Below, one piece after another: positions 1 through 7,205 of a stretch of DNA of 64,000 nt. The stretch lies in the NCBI GenBank assembly GCA_009841405.1, contig VXLV01000124.1:62001-126000 (forward strand). Reading direction: 5' to 3'. The notes beneath the pieces were generated by a model that was given only the letters and a program-made list of their open reading frames with translations, ran no database searches and was not told where the DNA came from. Source of the DNA: Chloroflexota bacterium (lineage in GTDB: Bacteria > Chloroflexota > Anaerolineae > Aggregatilineales > Phototrophicaceae). A program made the translations under genes and the position numbers. Each line of letters opens with the position of its first letter. The first letter of the stretch is position 1.

Positions 1-620
1 TAACGTTCCAGAAACGCGTCGCGCGCATTCGTTGGGAATCCTTCATTCAGAGGCGTATCGATATACCCCGGGCAGATCACGTTGCAGCGAATGTTGTCAC
101 GGGCGTAATCGAGAGCGATGGACCTCGTGAGGTTGATGACCCCGGCTTTGGCGACTGAATAGGCCGCCTTGTTTTTGGCCGCGCGGATGCCGAAGGTGCC
201 GGCGGTATTGAGGATGACGCCCTCGCCGGCCTCAATCATCAACGGTATCACACAGCGGGCGGCCAGAAATACCGACTTCAGATCGATGTTGATACACTCG
301 TCCCAGTCGAGTTCGCTGATATCAGTGACACGCCCGGACGGGCTGATGCCCGCGTTATTGAACAGGATATCGGGCACACCCAGTTCAGCGACGGTGGCGT
401 CGAGCATGCGCTGTACATCGGCGCTGCGGGACACATCCGCTCCGATGGCGATCGCTCGGCCGCCTTCCGATTCAATGGCGCGCGCCACCGCTTCCGCCTT
501 CGCCAGCGTCCGATTCGCCACCGCCACCCGCGCGCCTTCACGGGCGAAGGCATGGCAGCTGGCCGCGCCGATACCGGATCCGCCGCCGGTGACAATCGCG
601 ATCTTTCCTTGCAACTTCAC
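1..620 (-). CDS. Short-chain dehydrogenase/reductase (3' end beyond window)
   Basis: This is an NAD(P)-dependent oxidoreductase of the classical SDR type, open to the left edge, so the C-terminus is missing. The chosen start is GTG at 618-620, giving MKLQGKIAIVTGGGSGIG with the TGxxxGxG cofactor loop near residues 10-17. A purine-rich GGGGAA stretch lies upstream. NNAG and the catalytic Tyr-x-x-x-Lys (YSVAK) are present. The position 13 residues before the Tyr, normally Ser, reads as Gly followed by Thr (NTAGTFG), so the Ser of the triad seems replaced. It is the last visible gene of the minus-strand run that begins with the regulator at 5977, 39 bases after the preceding SDR. The substrate cannot be told. 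Seen: motifs. Inferred: membership in the operon. Confidence 0.85.
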   Translation of the reverse strand, partial: MKLQGKIAIVTGGGSGIGAASCHAFAREGARVAVANRTLAKAEAVARAIESEGGRAIAIGADVSRSADVQRMLDATVAELGVPDILFNNAGISPSGRVTDISELDWDECINIDLKSVFLAARCVIPLMIEAGEGVILNTAGTFGIRAAKNKAAYSVAKAGVINLTRSIALDYARDNIRCNVICPGYIDTPLNEGFPTNARDAFLER

Positions 621-659
621 GTTATGTTCCCCGCGGTCCTCGCCGGTACTTCAGCGCCG

Positions 660-1406
660 CTAGTTGAGCATCCAGCCCCCGTCGACAAAGATCATCTCTC
701 CCGTAATATAGCGCGATTCATCCGATGCAAGAAACAGCGCGACATCGGCGACATCGTTGGGCTCGCCCAGGCGACGCAATGGTATCGTGTTGTTCGCCCA
801 GTACCGACTATCTTCCGCGCTGGGCAACATCGGCGTATTAATGATGCCGGGCGCCATCGAGTTGGCGCGAATCCCCCGCGGTCCGTATTCCAGCGCGATG
901 CAGCGCGTCATGGTCGCGACGGCGCCCTTGGTCGTGCAATAGGCGGACGAATCAACGAAGGCGACAGCGGCGCCGATTGAAGCCAGATTGACGATCGTGC
1001 CCTTGATCTTGCGTCGAAGCCAGTGACGGATCACGATTTGTGAGACAAGGAACACGCTCTTGACGTTGATCGCCATGATTCGTTCGTACTGCTCATCAGT
1101 AGTCTGCTCAAATGGCGCGTTGAAGAAGATGCCCGCATTGTTGACCACTGAATGAATGGCGCCAAACTCGGATATGCCTGCATCTACAAGTTGTTGGACC
1201 TGCTCGCGTACTGCGACGTCTGTACGCCGAGGCAGCGCTTTCACACCCTCAGATTCCGCGTCGGCAGCAACTTCGCGCAGGCTTTCCAGATTCAGGTCAC
1301 AGAGCACAAGATTCGCGCCTTCCGCGGCAAAACGCAGCGCGATGGCTCGCCCGATGCCGCGAGCTGCTCCGGTAACGAGCGCAGTTTTGCCTGTCAGACG
1401 TCCCAT
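660..1406 (-). CDS. Short-chain dehydrogenase/reductase
   Basis: A complete SDR of about 248 residues with TGAARGIG near the N-terminus (cofactor loop), NNAG, catalytic Ser in NLAS, YCTTK as the Tyr/Lys pair, and the C-terminal ITGEMIFVDGGW typical of FabG-like and acetoin/sugar-alcohol dehydrogenases. The ATG at 1404-1406 is preferred over an in-frame TTG two codons earlier, which overlaps the stop of the lipoyl gene. The stop and the ATG are only two bases apart, which suggests translational coupling. In context it could act on a product or precursor of the E1 alpha/beta enzyme encoded upstream, for example a hydroxy-ketone such as acetoin, but that is inference only. Confidence 0.9.
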   Translation of the reverse strand: MGRLTGKTALVTGAARGIGRAIALRFAAEGANLVLCDLNLESLREVAADAESEGVKALPRRTDVAVREQVQQLVDAGISEFGAIHSVVNNAGIFFNAPFEQTTDEQYERIMAINVKSVFLVSQIVIRHWLRRKIKGTIVNLASIGAAVAFVDSSAYCTTKGAVATMTRCIALEYGPRGIRANSMAPGIINTPMLPSAEDSRYWANNTIPLRRLGEPNDVADVALFLASDESRYITGEMIFVDGGWMLN

Positions 1407-1408
1407 GG

Positions 1409-1651
1409 TCAAGCCGACTCGATGTAGCCGATGACTTGACCAACCGGCACTTCATCATCGACTTCGCAGCTCAATTCCACCACGACTCCTCCGGCCGGCG
1501 ATTCCACTTCCGTGCTGACCTTTTCCGTCTCAATCACAACAATGCCGTCGCCTTCGGCGACCGAATCCCCCTCGGCCACCAACCATTCGACGATCAAACC
1601 CTCCTCCATCGTCATTCCAAATTTCGGCATGTAGATAGGAATTAGCGACAC
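1409..1651 (-). CDS. Stand-alone lipoyl/biotinyl domain protein
   Basis: This 80-residue protein consists of a single lipoyl (biotinyl-lipoyl) domain, MPKFGMTMEEG near the start and the modification hairpin ETEKVSTEVESPAGG, in which the Lys of EKV near residue 45 would carry lipoate. It has no E3-binding or acyltransferase domain and the gene ends after the domain, so it is a free swinging arm rather than an E2 fragment left by a frameshift. The next gene starts two bases on. The start is GTG at 1649-1651, preceded at good spacing by AGGAGA. It probably accepts the acyl group made by the E1 genes just upstream. The absence of E2 core and E3 nearby is noted as a finding. Confidence 0.9.
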   Translation of the reverse strand: MSLIPIYMPKFGMTMEEGLIVEWLVAEGDSVAEGDGIVVIETEKVSTEVESPAGGVVVELSCEVDDEVPVGQVIGYIESA

Positions 1652-1692
1652 TATAGTCTCCTAACCAGGGCTACACCCCTTCATTGTTGTAT

Positions 1693-2661
1693 TCAGGCCA
1701 GGGTAAGGCGTACAGCTTTTATCACATCTGTCGCGGACGGGAGAACCGCCTTCTCCAACACCGGGCTGAAAGGCATCGGCACATCTTTGTTGGTCACGCG
1801 CTGCACCGGCGCCTTAAGCTGGTAAAAGGCCTCTTGCGCCACTGTCGCCGCCCATTCACTGGCGGCGCTGCAAGTCGGGAAACTCTCGTCGACGGCCACG
1901 AAGCGTCCCGTCCTGGCGACGCTGTCGAGCACCGTCCCCTTGTCCCAGGGCGACAGACTGCGCAGGTCTATCACTTCCGCGTCAACGCCTTCTGCCGCGA
2001 GGGTCGCGGCGGCGTCCAACGCGGTATACACGGTTGGGCCGGCAGCGCATATCGTGACGTCACTGCCTGCGCGCTTGACATCGGCTACGCCAATTGGAAT
2101 CAGGTATTCGTCCGGCGGCACGTCACCGCGCTTCCCGCCGAGCGAGAGCGAATGCAGGAAAAGCACCGGATTGTCATCGCGTATCGCCGACTTGAGCAAG
2201 CCTTTGCCATCGTAGGGCGAGCTCGGCAGGATGACTTTGATCTGGGGCATATTCATGAAGAACTGGTGAACCGCCTGACTATGGTGATGCCCGGCGCTGC
2301 TGCCCGCGCCATTCTGCACCATGAAGACTAGCGGCGCCTGCGTCTGCCCGCCGTACATGAAACGCATGGCGCCGGCCTGATTGGCGATCTGGTCGAAGGC
2401 GAGATAGAGAAATGTGCCGAACATCAGGTCGACAATCGGGCGCAAGCCTGTCACCGCCGCGCCAATCCCCGCGCCAGCAACCGCCAGCTCGGATATCGGC
2501 GTGTCGATAACGCGCTTATCGCCGAACTCAGCGTGCAACCCTCTTGTACTTGGAAAGACGCCAATACGCACGTCCTCGCCGATGAGAAATACGCGCGAGT
2601 CGCGCCGCATCTCCTCGGTCAAGGCCTCTTGTATGGCAGCCACATACGTCCTACGAGGCAC
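1693..2661 (-). CDS. 2-oxoacid/acetoin dehydrogenase E1 component, beta subunit
   Basis: A 322-residue transketolase-type beta subunit of the thiamine-diphosphate E1 enzyme (pyruvate, branched-chain or acetoin dehydrogenase family). Visible family features are the N-terminal AIQEALTEEM, GEDVRIGVF, the PISELAVAGAGIGAA block, LMFGTFLYLAFDQIANQAG and the C-terminal transketolase domain with VIDLRSLSPWD. The start is GTG at 2659-2661 with AGGAGC seven bases upstream. It follows the alpha subunit by 29 bases, so the two are surely co-expressed as an alpha2beta2 enzyme. Sequence alone does not separate AcoB from PdhB. The neighbouring SDR genes mildly favour an acetoin-like substrate. Confidence 0.9.
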   Translation of the reverse strand: MPRRTYVAAIQEALTEEMRRDSRVFLIGEDVRIGVFPSTRGLHAEFGDKRVIDTPISELAVAGAGIGAAVTGLRPIVDLMFGTFLYLAFDQIANQAGAMRFMYGGQTQAPLVFMVQNGAGSSAGHHHSQAVHQFFMNMPQIKVILPSSPYDGKGLLKSAIRDDNPVLFLHSLSLGGKRGDVPPDEYLIPIGVADVKRAGSDVTICAAGPTVYTALDAAATLAAEGVDAEVIDLRSLSPWDKGTVLDSVARTGRFVAVDESFPTCSAASEWAATVAQEAFYQLKAPVQRVTNKDVPMPFSPVLEKAVLPSATDVIKAVRLTLA

Positions 2662-2690
2662 TTAGATGCTCCTGGCTATTCTGCGGCATC

Positions 2691-3674
2691 TTACACCCAC
2701 AAGTCTTCATAAAGCGATTCGATTTCGGGATCAGGACTGTTGCGCGCGGCCTCAACCGCTTCAGCAACCAGCTGCGTCGTCTCGAAGTCGAGCGTTTCCA
2801 GTAGATCGGCTGGCAAAAGGTTGTTTTCGCTGACGTACGTATGCAGCAGACGCAGCGGATCCTTCGCCTGCGCGGCTGCTGTCTCCGCTTCATCACGATA
2901 GGTTTGTCCGCCGAGAAAGGCTTCTTCGCCCTCGGCATGGCTGCCGCGCCGATGGGTCTTCGCCTCGATCAAGGTCGGCCCGTCGCCGCCACGGGCGCGC
3001 TCCACCGCCGCTGTGGCAACACGATACATCTCGAAGGCATCGGCGCCATCGGCGACCACGCCCGGGATGCCGTAGCCGGCCGCGCGATCAGCGATATCGG
3101 TGATATTCATTGCGTTGGCCGCCGGCGTAAACTCGCCATACTGATTGTTCTCGCAGACAAATACCACAGGCAGCGTCAACGTCGACGCGAGATTCAGCGA
3201 TTCATGAAAACTGCCTTCATTGGCGGCGCCGTCCCCGAAGAAGCAGACCGAAACGCGGTCACTGCCTGTGTACCATGCGCTCAAGCCCGCGCCTACGGCA
3301 ATGGGTAATCCGCCGCCCACAATGCCGATCGCGCCCAACATGCCGATATCAAAATCGGCGATATGCATTGAACCGCCCTTGCCTTTGCAATATCCAGTCG
3401 CCTTGCCGAACAGCTCGGCCATCATGCGCTTGATATCGCCGCCTTTGGCGATCACGTGTCCATGACCGCGATGCGTGCTGATGATGGTATCGTCGACCGT
3501 CAGAGCGGCGCAGACACCGGCGGCTACGGCTTCTTCGCCGATATACAGGTGTACGAAGCCCGGCAATTGACCCTGCCGGAATAGCCGGCCTACCTCTTCC
3601 TCGAAGCGGCGGATGCGCAGGACGCGCGTGTATATGTCAAGCACCGTGTCAAGCGGAATGTCTTGGTGGCGCAT
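2691..3674 (-). CDS. 2-oxoacid/acetoin dehydrogenase E1 component, alpha subunit
   Basis: A 327-residue E1 alpha subunit that binds thiamine diphosphate. The diagnostic motif runs from FGDGAANEGSFHESLNLAS to ENNQYGEF, the GDG...NN cofactor signature. HRGHGHVIAKGGD and the phosphorylation-loop-like THRRGSHAEGE are also present. Length agrees with AcoA/PdhA. The ATG at 3672-3674 has a strong GAGGAGG ribosome-binding site. It lies nine bases after the M20 hydrolase gene and 29 bases before E1 beta. It decarboxylates a 2-oxoacid or cleaves an acyloin and passes the acyl group to lipoate; the free lipoyl protein downstream is the likely acceptor. Cytoplasmic. Confidence 0.92.
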   Translation of the reverse strand: MRHQDIPLDTVLDIYTRVLRIRRFEEEVGRLFRQGQLPGFVHLYIGEEAVAAGVCAALTVDDTIISTHRGHGHVIAKGGDIKRMMAELFGKATGYCKGKGGSMHIADFDIGMLGAIGIVGGGLPIAVGAGLSAWYTGSDRVSVCFFGDGAANEGSFHESLNLASTLTLPVVFVCENNQYGEFTPAANAMNITDIADRAAGYGIPGVVADGADAFEMYRVATAAVERARGGDGPTLIEAKTHRRGSHAEGEEAFLGGQTYRDEAETAAAQAKDPLRLLHTYVSENNLLPADLLETLDFETTQLVAEAVEAARNSPDPEIESLYEDLWV

Positions 3675-3683
3675 TGCGCCTCC

Positions 3684-4898
3684 TCAAGTCAGCAAGGCAT
3701 TGGCTGTCAGCGCCAACGCTTTGGTCGCGGCAGTCACCTGGTCGACGCCAACGCATTCGTCAACCATCGGCCATGTGGGAATGAAACCAGGGCCGTATTC
3801 GACACAGGTGATGCCGGCCCCCTTAAAGTGGCAGGTGTCCGCGGTGGCGCCGATGCGATGGCCCGCGCCCACCTGGGGTTCTCTTCCATTGACTTGTCTG
3901 TGCGCCGCGATCAATTCTTTGACCACCGGCGCATCCGGCGGTGTCGCCTCTCGCGCTGGCATATTAGGCTGCTGGTCGCTCTGCGGGATTACCAGCTCGT
4001 ACTCAAACTCGCGGTCCGCCTGTTTGATCTGCTCCAGACGCGCTCGCATGTCCTCGCGCACGCTGTCTTCGGTCATGCCCGGAATGATCCGCAAGTCAAA
4101 GGCGACGGTGGTCACATCCTGATAATGCTCAATGTCGCGGATCGCCATTGAAGGATAGCCTGGAATCAACGGATGCGGCTGATAACGCAGCCAGCCGCCG
4201 TCAGCTTTCGGAGGAATCTGCACGTACGAAGGGCCAAAGGCGTCAATGACCTTGGTCACTTTCTCAATCGGATTTACATAGGGCACGCGGTGCTTGAACT
4301 CGCCCAGTACCCGTATCTTGCCTTGTACATACCCGACCGAAATCACGCCGACATCAAGGTTTCCCGCCTCGGTGACGATGCAATAATCGGGGCGGCAGCC
4401 GCTCTCGATAAGATGCAGCGCTCCCACTCCCCCACCGGTCTCGGCGACGACGCAAGCGACGATCAGGTCGCCCTTGAGCGGCGTCCCCGACCGGCGAACA
4501 GCCTCCGCTGCGATAAGCATCGAGGCCAAGCCAGCTTTCATATTCAGCGCGCCCAAGCCGTAGATCATCCCGCCGTCGATCGCAGCGCCGAAGGGATCGT
4601 AACGCCATTGGTCGCGCCGGAATACATCGCCATTCCAATCGCTTGTATCGGTGTGGCCGCACAGCATCAGCGAGGGAGCGCTTCCGTCGCCGCGCAACAC
4701 ACCTATCGCCTGGTGGGTAACATTCCCATCTCGCAAGGACACTTCTTGCAGTTCGACATCGTAGCCGCGCTCGGACATCCAGGCGGCGAGCCAGCGACCG
4801 ATCGCGGACTCCCTCCACAAAAACGACGGGATACGGATCAACTGCCGTGTCAGTTCGATGGCTTCATGATCCTGAATATGCTCGAGAATCGCGGTCAT
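3684..4898 (-). CDS. M20-family amidohydrolase/peptidase (ArgE/DapE-like)
   Basis: A zinc-dependent deacylase/peptidase-like protein of 404 residues, taking the ATG at 4896-4898 that overlaps the RidA stop by one base (TGATG). An upstream in-frame start inside ridA is less likely. Motifs: LCGHTDTSDW (metal His and Asp), GALNMKAGL (normally DMKGG) and the C-terminal ADTCHF with the last metal His. Where the family usually has EE-T-GG, the sequence reads AETGGGVGAL. The first Glu, normally the general base, is Ala, so activity is uncertain. Context (RidA, creatininase, peptide importer) suggests hydrolysis of an N-acyl or amide compound. The exact substrate is unknown. Confidence 0.85.
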   Translation of the reverse strand: MTAILEHIQDHEAIELTRQLIRIPSFLWRESAIGRWLAAWMSERGYDVELQEVSLRDGNVTHQAIGVLRGDGSAPSLMLCGHTDTSDWNGDVFRRDQWRYDPFGAAIDGGMIYGLGALNMKAGLASMLIAAEAVRRSGTPLKGDLIVACVVAETGGGVGALHLIESGCRPDYCIVTEAGNLDVGVISVGYVQGKIRVLGEFKHRVPYVNPIEKVTKVIDAFGPSYVQIPPKADGGWLRYQPHPLIPGYPSMAIRDIEHYQDVTTVAFDLRIIPGMTEDSVREDMRARLEQIKQADREFEYELVIPQSDQQPNMPAREATPPDAPVVKELIAAHRQVNGREPQVGAGHRIGATADTCHFKGAGITCVEYGPGFIPTWPMVDECVGVDQVTAATKALALTANALLT

Positions 4899-5296
4899 CA
4901 GCTCTGCTCTGCGCTGACGACCGCCCAAACATCGAAGCCGACTTGCGCGCCGCCCCACAATTCACTCACGCCGATGGTATTGCGCGTGGGATAGGGATCG
5001 CTAAAGTATTCGCAGTAGATGGCATCCATTTCGGCAAAGCGGTTGATGTCGGTCAGCGAAACGTTGACCCGGATGACATCGCTAAGGGCGCAGCCGGACG
5101 CTTGCAGCACCGCGCTGATATTGTCCAGCGCTTGTCGCGCCTCCGCTGCGAATCCGCCGCTGACCAGCCCGGAGCCGTCCGGCGCTGTACCAAGATAACC
5201 GGATGTCACCAGCAAGTTGCCGTGCCGCAGCGCTTGACTATAGCCACTGGTGGGGATTGGCGCGTTGTTGGTCAGAATGACTTCCAGGCGCGCCAC
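4898..5296 (-). CDS. RidA family protein (enamine/imine deaminase-like)
   Basis: A 132-residue RidA/YjgF/UK114 protein. It has the family features GNLLVTSGYLG, ALDNISAVLQASG, DVIRVNVSLTDI and the C-terminal PTRNTIGVSEL, whose Arg matches the residue that binds the substrate carboxylate in active RidA proteins. Archetypal RidA hydrolyses reactive 2-aminoacrylate and other imines released by PLP enzymes. Operon-borne paralogues such as this often serve a particular catabolic pathway. The start is GTG at 5294-5296, three bases after the regulator stop. The downstream M20 gene overlaps its stop by one base, so translation of the three genes is tightly linked. Confidence 0.92.
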   Translation of the reverse strand: MARLEVILTNNAPIPTSGYSQALRHGNLLVTSGYLGTAPDGSGLVSGGFAAEARQALDNISAVLQASGCALSDVIRVNVSLTDINRFAEMDAIYCEYFSDPYPTRNTIGVSELWGGAQVGFDVWAVVSAEQS

Positions 5297-5299
5297 GGC

Positions 5300-5977
5300 T
5301 TAGGCTCCATTTTGGGCGTCGGCTATTTCCCGCGCTTCCGCCAGGTAGTTGTAGATGGTCGAGCGACTCAATCCCAGCTCCTCCGCGATAAGCGGCACCG
5401 CGCGTTTTACCTGGAACGCGCCTTTCTCATCAAGCCGGGCGATGAGATCAATCTTGTCGTCTTTGGAAATAATTGGCGCTTCGGCGCCCATGTCGTTGAC
5501 GGCTTCGCGCAAGATGCTGTGGATGGTCCGCTGAATGTCGTCGGAGAGCGTTTCACTAACCTCCGATCCGGCGTCCAGGGCCAAGAACTCGCCCAGGATA
5601 CGGTGGATACCAGCGAAAACGCTGATGTCCAGATTGACGCAGAATGCACCGTATGCCACCCCGCTGTTATCGCGGAGGAAAATCGTACAGGACTTCATAT
5701 TTCTGCCATTGGGCAAGGATGTCTGATAGTTGTGGAAGTCCCGTACCGTATCGCCCCTTCTTGCCTGTGTCAGCAAGAGATCAGTTGCGCCGCCGCCTAC
5801 TTTTCGCCCGCTGATATTGCCGTCTATATGGATGATCGAGCGTTCGAGGTCACTGAGATCATGGATTACCACTTCGCAATAGGGCGTAAAGAGCTTGGCA
5901 ATGCCCAGCGAAATCTGCTTGAGAAGGGCGAAGGTCGCTTCTCGCTCAGATAATTCAATGGAGTCAACTGTGCTCAT
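5300..5977 (-). CDS. YheO/DauR-like transcriptional regulator (PAS + HTH)
   Basis: A 225-residue regulator with an N-terminal YheO-type PAS domain (about residues 20-130; PYCEVVIHDL, SIIHIDGNISGRKVGGGATDLL, YGAFCVNLDIS) and a C-terminal helix-turn-helix (VPLIAEELGLSRSTIYNYLAEAREI). The family includes DauR, the D-arginine utilisation regulator, so a role in sensing an amino-acid-like inducer is plausible. It heads the minus-strand run and faces the creatininase gene across about 130 bases, a good place for a shared operator. ATG at 5975-5977; the ribosome-binding site is weak. Seen: domains. Inferred: that it controls both the run at 1-5977 and the genes at 6105-10784. Confidence 0.88.
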   Translation of the reverse strand: MSTVDSIELSEREATFALLKQISLGIAKLFTPYCEVVIHDLSDLERSIIHIDGNISGRKVGGGATDLLLTQARRGDTVRDFHNYQTSLPNGRNMKSCTIFLRDNSGVAYGAFCVNLDISVFAGIHRILGEFLALDAGSEVSETLSDDIQRTIHSILREAVNDMGAEAPIISKDDKIDLIARLDEKGAFQVKRAVPLIAEELGLSRSTIYNYLAEAREIADAQNGA

Positions 5978-6104
5978 CGGGATTCTGATTGCTTACTAAG
6001 CATTGGCCTGCGCCCCGCACTCCCGCGGTAGATTTGCAATTGCGCGCAACTTGATAAACAATATATCCAAGAATTATACAAAATGTAAAGAGACTGCGCA
6101 ACAC

Positions 6105-6974
6105 ATGGCCGCTGACCGACACGCCAAACATGACATTCTCTATTCACAGAAGGGACCGCCGACGCTCGACGAAATGACGGGACCGGAAGTTGAGGCGGCG
6201 CTGACGCAAACGGATGTGCTGCTGCTGCCCGTCGGCGCCACTGAAGCGCACGGCGCCCACCTGCCGCTCGGCACCGATTCTTTCGAAGCGCGGGAGAATT
6301 GCCGCCGGGCGGCGATTCGGCTTGAGGCGCTTGGTTGTCCGGTCGTCATCGGACCGGTCATCCCTTTCGGCACGTCCAGCTTTCACCTGGGATTCGCCGG
6401 TACGATCAGCCTGAGCTCCAACACGATGATTAACCTGTTGAAAGAAATATGCCTGAGCTTGTACGAGACCGGGTTCCGCAAGTTCGCGCTGGTGCACGGT
6501 CACGACGGCAATCTGCCGGTGATGATGGTCGCGGCGCAAGATATCGTCGACAATACGGCCGATGCGCAGGCAATGGTGCTCAACTGGCTGACGCCGCTCA
6601 GCAAGGTCTATCACACCATTCAGACTTCCAGCAAGCAGGAAGGCCACGGGGGCGAAGGCGAGACCGCCCGCATCCTGGTCACGCATCCGGAGTTGGTGCG
6701 CCTGGACCGGTCGGTCAAACACCACGTCCCGCCGGACGATATGCGCAAGATTCAAGGCGCCGAGCATATCAAGACCGGCGGCGGCATCTTCTACGCCACG
6801 CGCCGCTACAAAGACCACACACCGTACGGCCATATTGGCGACCCGGCGCTGGCGACTAGAGAGACGGGAGACAAGGGCTACGATGTCATCGCCGAATGGC
6901 TGGCCCGGGTCGTCGCGCGCGACTATTTCGGCCGCGACGTGGATCCCAATGAAATCCTGCGGCTCAACGAGTAA
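6105..6974 (+). CDS. Creatininase family amidohydrolase
   Basis: A metal-dependent amidohydrolase of the creatininase/FAPy-deformylase family, about 289 residues from the chosen ATG at 6105 (residues from an upstream in-frame start look non-coding). Metal-ligand motifs are clear: LLPVGATEAHGAHLPLGTDS (Glu, His, Asp), VHGHDGN and EGHGGEGETA. Relatives open cyclic amides such as creatinine, or act on formamido and ring compounds in cofactor pathways. The gene stands alone, divergent from the YheO-like regulator. About 80 bases beyond its stop lies the promoter for the peptide-type importer. It may hydrolyse the compound brought in by that importer, which is an inference from neighbourhood. Confidence 0.88.
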   Translation: MAADRHAKHDILYSQKGPPTLDEMTGPEVEAALTQTDVLLLPVGATEAHGAHLPLGTDSFEARENCRRAAIRLEALGCPVVIGPVIPFGTSSFHLGFAGTISLSSNTMINLLKEICLSLYETGFRKFALVHGHDGNLPVMMVAAQDIVDNTADAQAMVLNWLTPLSKVYHTIQTSSKQEGHGGEGETARILVTHPELVRLDRSVKHHVPPDDMRKIQGAEHIKTGGGIFYATRRYKDHTPYGHIGDPALATRETGDKGYDVIAEWLARVVARDYFGRDVDPNEILRLNE

Positions 6975-7052
6975 CTGACGCGACGGTATACGCGGGCGCC
7001 GAATCTAGCGAACTCCTGTTCGCTGACATGATAGAGCAGCGGCATGTATAGT

Positions 7053-7080
7053 TTGACCTGCGACTCTTACGGGTTATAAT
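7053..7080 (+). promoter_or_regulatory. Sigma-70 promoter of the dipeptide-type ABC operon
   Basis: TTGACC at 7053-7058 and TATAAT at 7075-7080 are separated by 16 bases, a near-consensus vegetative promoter. The predicted transcript starts close to 7087, giving a leader of about 120 bases before the binding-protein gene. Confidence 0.7.
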
Positions 7081-7086
7081 CTCAGC

Positions 7087-7152
7087 ATGGATGGACAGTT
7101 TGTTGACTATCTGCACACAATGTACAAGTACGCGGACAGACTGCATCCATAA
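7087..7152 (+). CDS. Possible leaderless 21-residue upstream ORF
   Basis: ATG at 7087 opens a 21-codon frame (MDGQFVDYLHTMYKYADRLHP) ending in TAA at 7150-7152, lying wholly in the transcribed leader of the importer operon. The ATG begins six bases after the -10 box, so it could be translated without a ribosome-binding site. No family is recognised. It may be a regulatory leader peptide or chance. Confidence 0.25.
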   Translation: MDGQFVDYLHTMYKYADRLHP

Positions 7153-7205
7153 GCCCAAGTTCGTATCGCATGTTCGTGGTGATGACTAGAGAAAGGTTTT
7201 GGCCA

